Shown: piece after piece, positions 61,601 to 64,000 of the stretch | How positions within the stretch are numbered: position 1 is the first letter of the stretch | Layout of the letters: each line of letters opens with the position of its first letter | DNA from: Norana najaformis | Taxonomy: Eukaryota; Annelida; Clitellata; Crassiclitellata; Hormogastridae | DNA length: 64,000 nucleotides | NCBI GenBank assembly: GCA_964023275.1 | Contig: OZ029914.1 | Coordinates: 32,619,351-32,683,350, forward strand | Direction of reading: 5' to 3' | The notes under the pieces: model-generated | Databases searched by the model: none | The model's input: only the letters and a program-made list of their open reading frames with translations | Told to the model about the DNA's origin: nothing | Position numbers and translations under genes: made by a program

Positions 61601-63068
61601 ATCTGAAATGATGATATAATATTGCTAGTAACACCCTTGAAAATTATCTAACTTTATGTTGTGCTGTAGTGAAAAAATAGCTAACTTTATTTAGCATTAT
61701 GGTAATATGTTATTACTTGCAATTTATTTAGTGAGCAAGTCCTATAGTAATATGTTTATTAAAATATTCACCAATCTGCTGCATTCCCATTTCTCTCAGT
61801 CTAAGCACGACCCGCTTCTGTGGACTTCCCCTTTGGTTTTCTGGCAATGGGATCTTCTTCAACTGTTATCTCTGGACAATCCCTGTCACTTGACTCGGTG
61901 CTTGTAAATAAGCTGGTACCCTGCATCTAAGTAGGGCCTTAGGATTTTCTGGTTTATGATTACAATGTTGTTACTTGCAGTTTATGTGTAGTATGTGTCA
62001 TATTTTTTACGTGGCTAGCGCGATTTGGTTGGGCATTATGGTGATGTATACTGCTGTCGTTTCTTTCCATCTGGCATCGTGGTTCTGAGTGGTGGAGCAG
62101 ACACTCAGCTGAAGATCTGGTCAGCTGAGGATGGTCAGTGTGCAACAACTCTAACTGGACACAAAGCGGGTCAGTGGTTATGGTTTTCAAGGTTGATGAC
62201 TTTTAAAGTAAGATAAAATTTAAGGTAAAGTAGGGTAATTGCTTATTTATTTTTCTACTCTGTCATCAGTAAAAAGACTTGCAATCACAGAAGCATGGTT
62301 CTAGGTTTACATGATCTGAGTCCTGAAACTTGAAAATAACAGTAAACCAAGAACAGCTATATGACTAGAACCTGAGGTGTGCATGCCTCTTGCAAGACAT
62401 CAGTTTTGGATGTAGAAGGGAAAGGCTGGCACATTAGTGAACACCTGGCTATTCCGTAGTCAAACTAAATTCAGACAATTCCAAAATTACTGTGTAGTTC
62501 AGTTTTAGATAATGCAAGGCCTTTTTGTATGTAATTTAAAAAGCCTCACTGTGTGATTCGTTTTTAGGTAATGAAAAGTCTACATAGTTAATTTAAGATT
62601 AGTGCTAAATCCTTACAGATGCAATGAAATGATTGTTGATCTATTGGATAGTATTTACTTGTAGAAAATTCTTGTGAAGTGTCGTGCAGCTGGTTCTGTG
62701 GCACTTTGAGATTTTGGTCAGTTGCCATATACTGTTTCTATAAAATTAAGTCAGCAAGAAAAGCACAAACTATTAGCAAGAATTTAGTATCTCCATTTTT
62801 ATTCATTTGCAGAGACTTAGACATACACAGTTGATGTTTGCCTAATTTATTCCTGTTCGTTTTCATAAAGGGATCATGGATTTGGCAATAGTTGAAAGAG
62901 GTCGCAATGTGGTGTCAGTTTCACGTGACGGAACAGCAAAGCTGTGGGACTGTGGTCAGTCTTCGTGTCTGGCTACATTTGATGACGTTGGAGGTGGAAT
63001 TATTAATGGCTGCCATACTGGAGTGTCACCAAGTGAATTGAATCTAGGACATCCAGATGTACCACCAG
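58667..63068 (+). CDS. PAAF1: PAAF1, proteasomal ATPase-associated factor 1 (first 7 exons; runs off right edge)
   Basis: PAAF1 is a WD40 protein and assembly chaperone of the proteasome 19S regulatory particle that binds an ATPase subunit in cytosol and nucleus. Exons: 58667-58722, 59427-59467, 59928-60031, 60452-60556, 61237-61332, 62019-62169, 62871-63068, all GT-AG and in phase (250 codons so far; the human protein has about 392). The N-terminal CDWDHVLR and the GKKTVYGEM and VTEGFTV segments match the family's unique N-terminus. WD repeats follow: GLGVSCDVEGKLKVW in exon 5, GHYGDVYCCRFFPSG to LKIWSAEDG in exon 6, and RGRNVVSVSRDGTAKLWDCG in exon 7. Exon 7 ends in phase 1. The window closes with a pyrimidine-rich tract and cag (63998-64000) that looks like the next acceptor. 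Confidence 0.95.
58846..58885 (-). mobile_element. SINE-C / LINE-A type 3' tip (PAAF1 intron 1)
   Basis: On the minus strand: 'gcgctgtacaaattcgtg' then 'attacgatcgc'. Intermediate between the LINE-A tip and the SINE-C end. Confidence 0.55.
60655..60861 (+). mobile_element. SINE-A copy (PAAF1 intron 4)
   Basis: Head 'ggaaccgattggatagagtg', body 'ggttactgtgtagtgacctt' and (AATAAT)n tail. Confidence 0.8.
61800..61966 (+). mobile_element. decayed LINE-A 3' fragment (PAAF1 intron 5)
   Basis: Contains 'tgactcggtgcttgtaaata' and 'aagctggtaccctgc', corresponding to the LINE-A 'tgactgagcgcctgtgaata' and 'aagctggtccccgtg', with a degraded tip. It ends about 50 bases before exon 6. Confidence 0.55.
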
Positions 63069-63236
63069 GTAGTAGCTGTTGAAAAATATTTCTTAATAGC
63101 TCAAGATTTCTTCGATGCTTAGCAAAATATTTTTAGTTTAGGCATTTTCTGTGTGTATTGTTTCTAGAGTCTTTTTTGCCTGAAATTTAGGAAACTAAAC
63201 TTCTTTAAAACCATTTAATTTCATTCTGTAATTCGT

Positions 63237-63780
63237 TAAGAGAATTTATATAGCACCCCTTCAAGATGTATACTGAGGTGCTCCCAGCCCAGCAGAAGAG
63301 AACAGTTTTCAAGTGTTGATGAAAGGTACTTGTAGCATCCCTGGCTAGAAGAACATGCAAATGCAGAGGGAGGCTATTCTAGGTAGATGATCCAACCACT
63401 GAAAATTTATCATTCAAGATATGCGGTTAGCCAACATTTAAGTCCTTGACTTATAATAAACTTAAGTGCAAGTGTAGGTCATAGTGGCCGACTATACAGA
63501 ACTCGTCTTTTAGGGTTCACATACTTTGCTTCATGTCAAATTGACAGTTCATGATTTGGCCATTCAGTCAGTAAGGAAATATCAGATTGTGTGATTGTCA
63601 TGTCAAGGTCTTTCAGCACAGTGGCCATCTGTCTGAGGACTAGTGTTGGTAGAGGTTAATGATAAATAACCAGAATGATTTGTTGATGTCTAGAGTTGCT
63701 ATAAGTTTTTGATACATGTCTTGATATTTGAAAGGACAATTATGTAGCACCTTTAAGAGGTTCTTGTGTGTATGAGTAAC
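63237..63780. other. PAAF1 intron 7, left part
   Basis: Contains a SINE-C-like tip 'tttatatagcaccccttcaa' at about 63247 and otherwise no recognised feature. Confidence 0.4.
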
Positions 63781-63955
63781 ACAGTGACTTGCTGGCCGCT
63801 TGTTTGAGCACTAACATTGTAGCAGAATCTTCCTTAAGATTGTTGCTTTGTGAGGACCTTGAGCATGCTTTTTATATACAGTTGCATAGTGTAAATTTTG
63901 GTTAGGCATAATAATAATAACAATAATGATAATATTAATAATAATCATCATCATC
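63781..63955 (+). mobile_element. SINE-A copy (PAAF1 intron 7)
   Basis: Degraded tRNA-like head 'gctggccgcttgtttgagc', body 'gctttgtgaggaccttgagc', tail of ATAATAATA repeats. Confidence 0.75.
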
Positions 63956-64000
63956 TTGCATTGCATTTCATTGCTTTAACGCCATTTCCTTCTGTGGCAG

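Overview
The window is nuclear DNA of an animal. Every gene is split by GT-AG (twice GC-AG) introns of about 100 to 2,200 bases, the DNA is AT-rich, and introns and gaps are littered with LINEs, tRNA-derived SINEs, small terminal-inverted-repeat elements and microsatellites. The proteins (TAF7, an SLC16-type transporter, a DHHC palmitoyltransferase, NDUFAF7, a BTBD17-like protein, LARS2, PAAF1) all have clear vertebrate counterparts. I cannot name the species; an invertebrate metazoan is my best guess. Exon models were built by hand by joining splice-compatible reading frames and comparing them with what I know of each family. No search was run.

Layout, left to right. On the minus strand lie the first two coding exons of TAF7 (85-1223, running off the left edge) and a two-exon monocarboxylate-transporter-like gene (3204-5873), with a 647-bp inverted-repeat element between them. 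A roughly 3-kb divergent spacer follows. From there all genes are on the plus strand: a 12-exon ZDHHC2/15/20-type palmitoyltransferase (8875-18522, 367 aa), a 5.6-kb repeat-rich gap, a 10-exon NDUFAF7 (24114-31969, 441 aa), a BTB-BACK gene resembling BTBD17 (36003-38139, with a possible upstream exon at 34294-34390), a 5.3-kb gap holding a long LINE, a 22-exon mitochondrial leucyl-tRNA synthetase LARS2 (43484-57308, 909 aa), and the first seven exons of PAAF1 (58667-63068, running off the right edge).

Repeats. LINE-A is a CR1/L2-like non-LTR family present as many 5'-truncated copies ending in (ATTACG)n. LINE-B is an endonuclease-RT type family with a 1.3-kb copy that keeps an open RT frame and 10-bp target duplications, plus a 0.29-kb copy matching it exactly by eye. 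SINE-A is tRNA-headed with an (AAT)n tail, SINE-B is tRNA-headed, and SINE-C ends with the same kind of 3' tail as LINE-A. There are also hAT-like and pogo-like MITEs.

The genes are not an operon or a shared pathway. Two (NDUFAF7, LARS2) act in mitochondria, TAF7 in transcription initiation, PAAF1 on the proteasome. I found no new multi-gene system. The most distinctive signals are structural: two retroposed copies whose 5' ends carry a short inverted copy of themselves, two GC-AG introns in one gene, and the same 28-bp minisatellite in two LARS2 introns.
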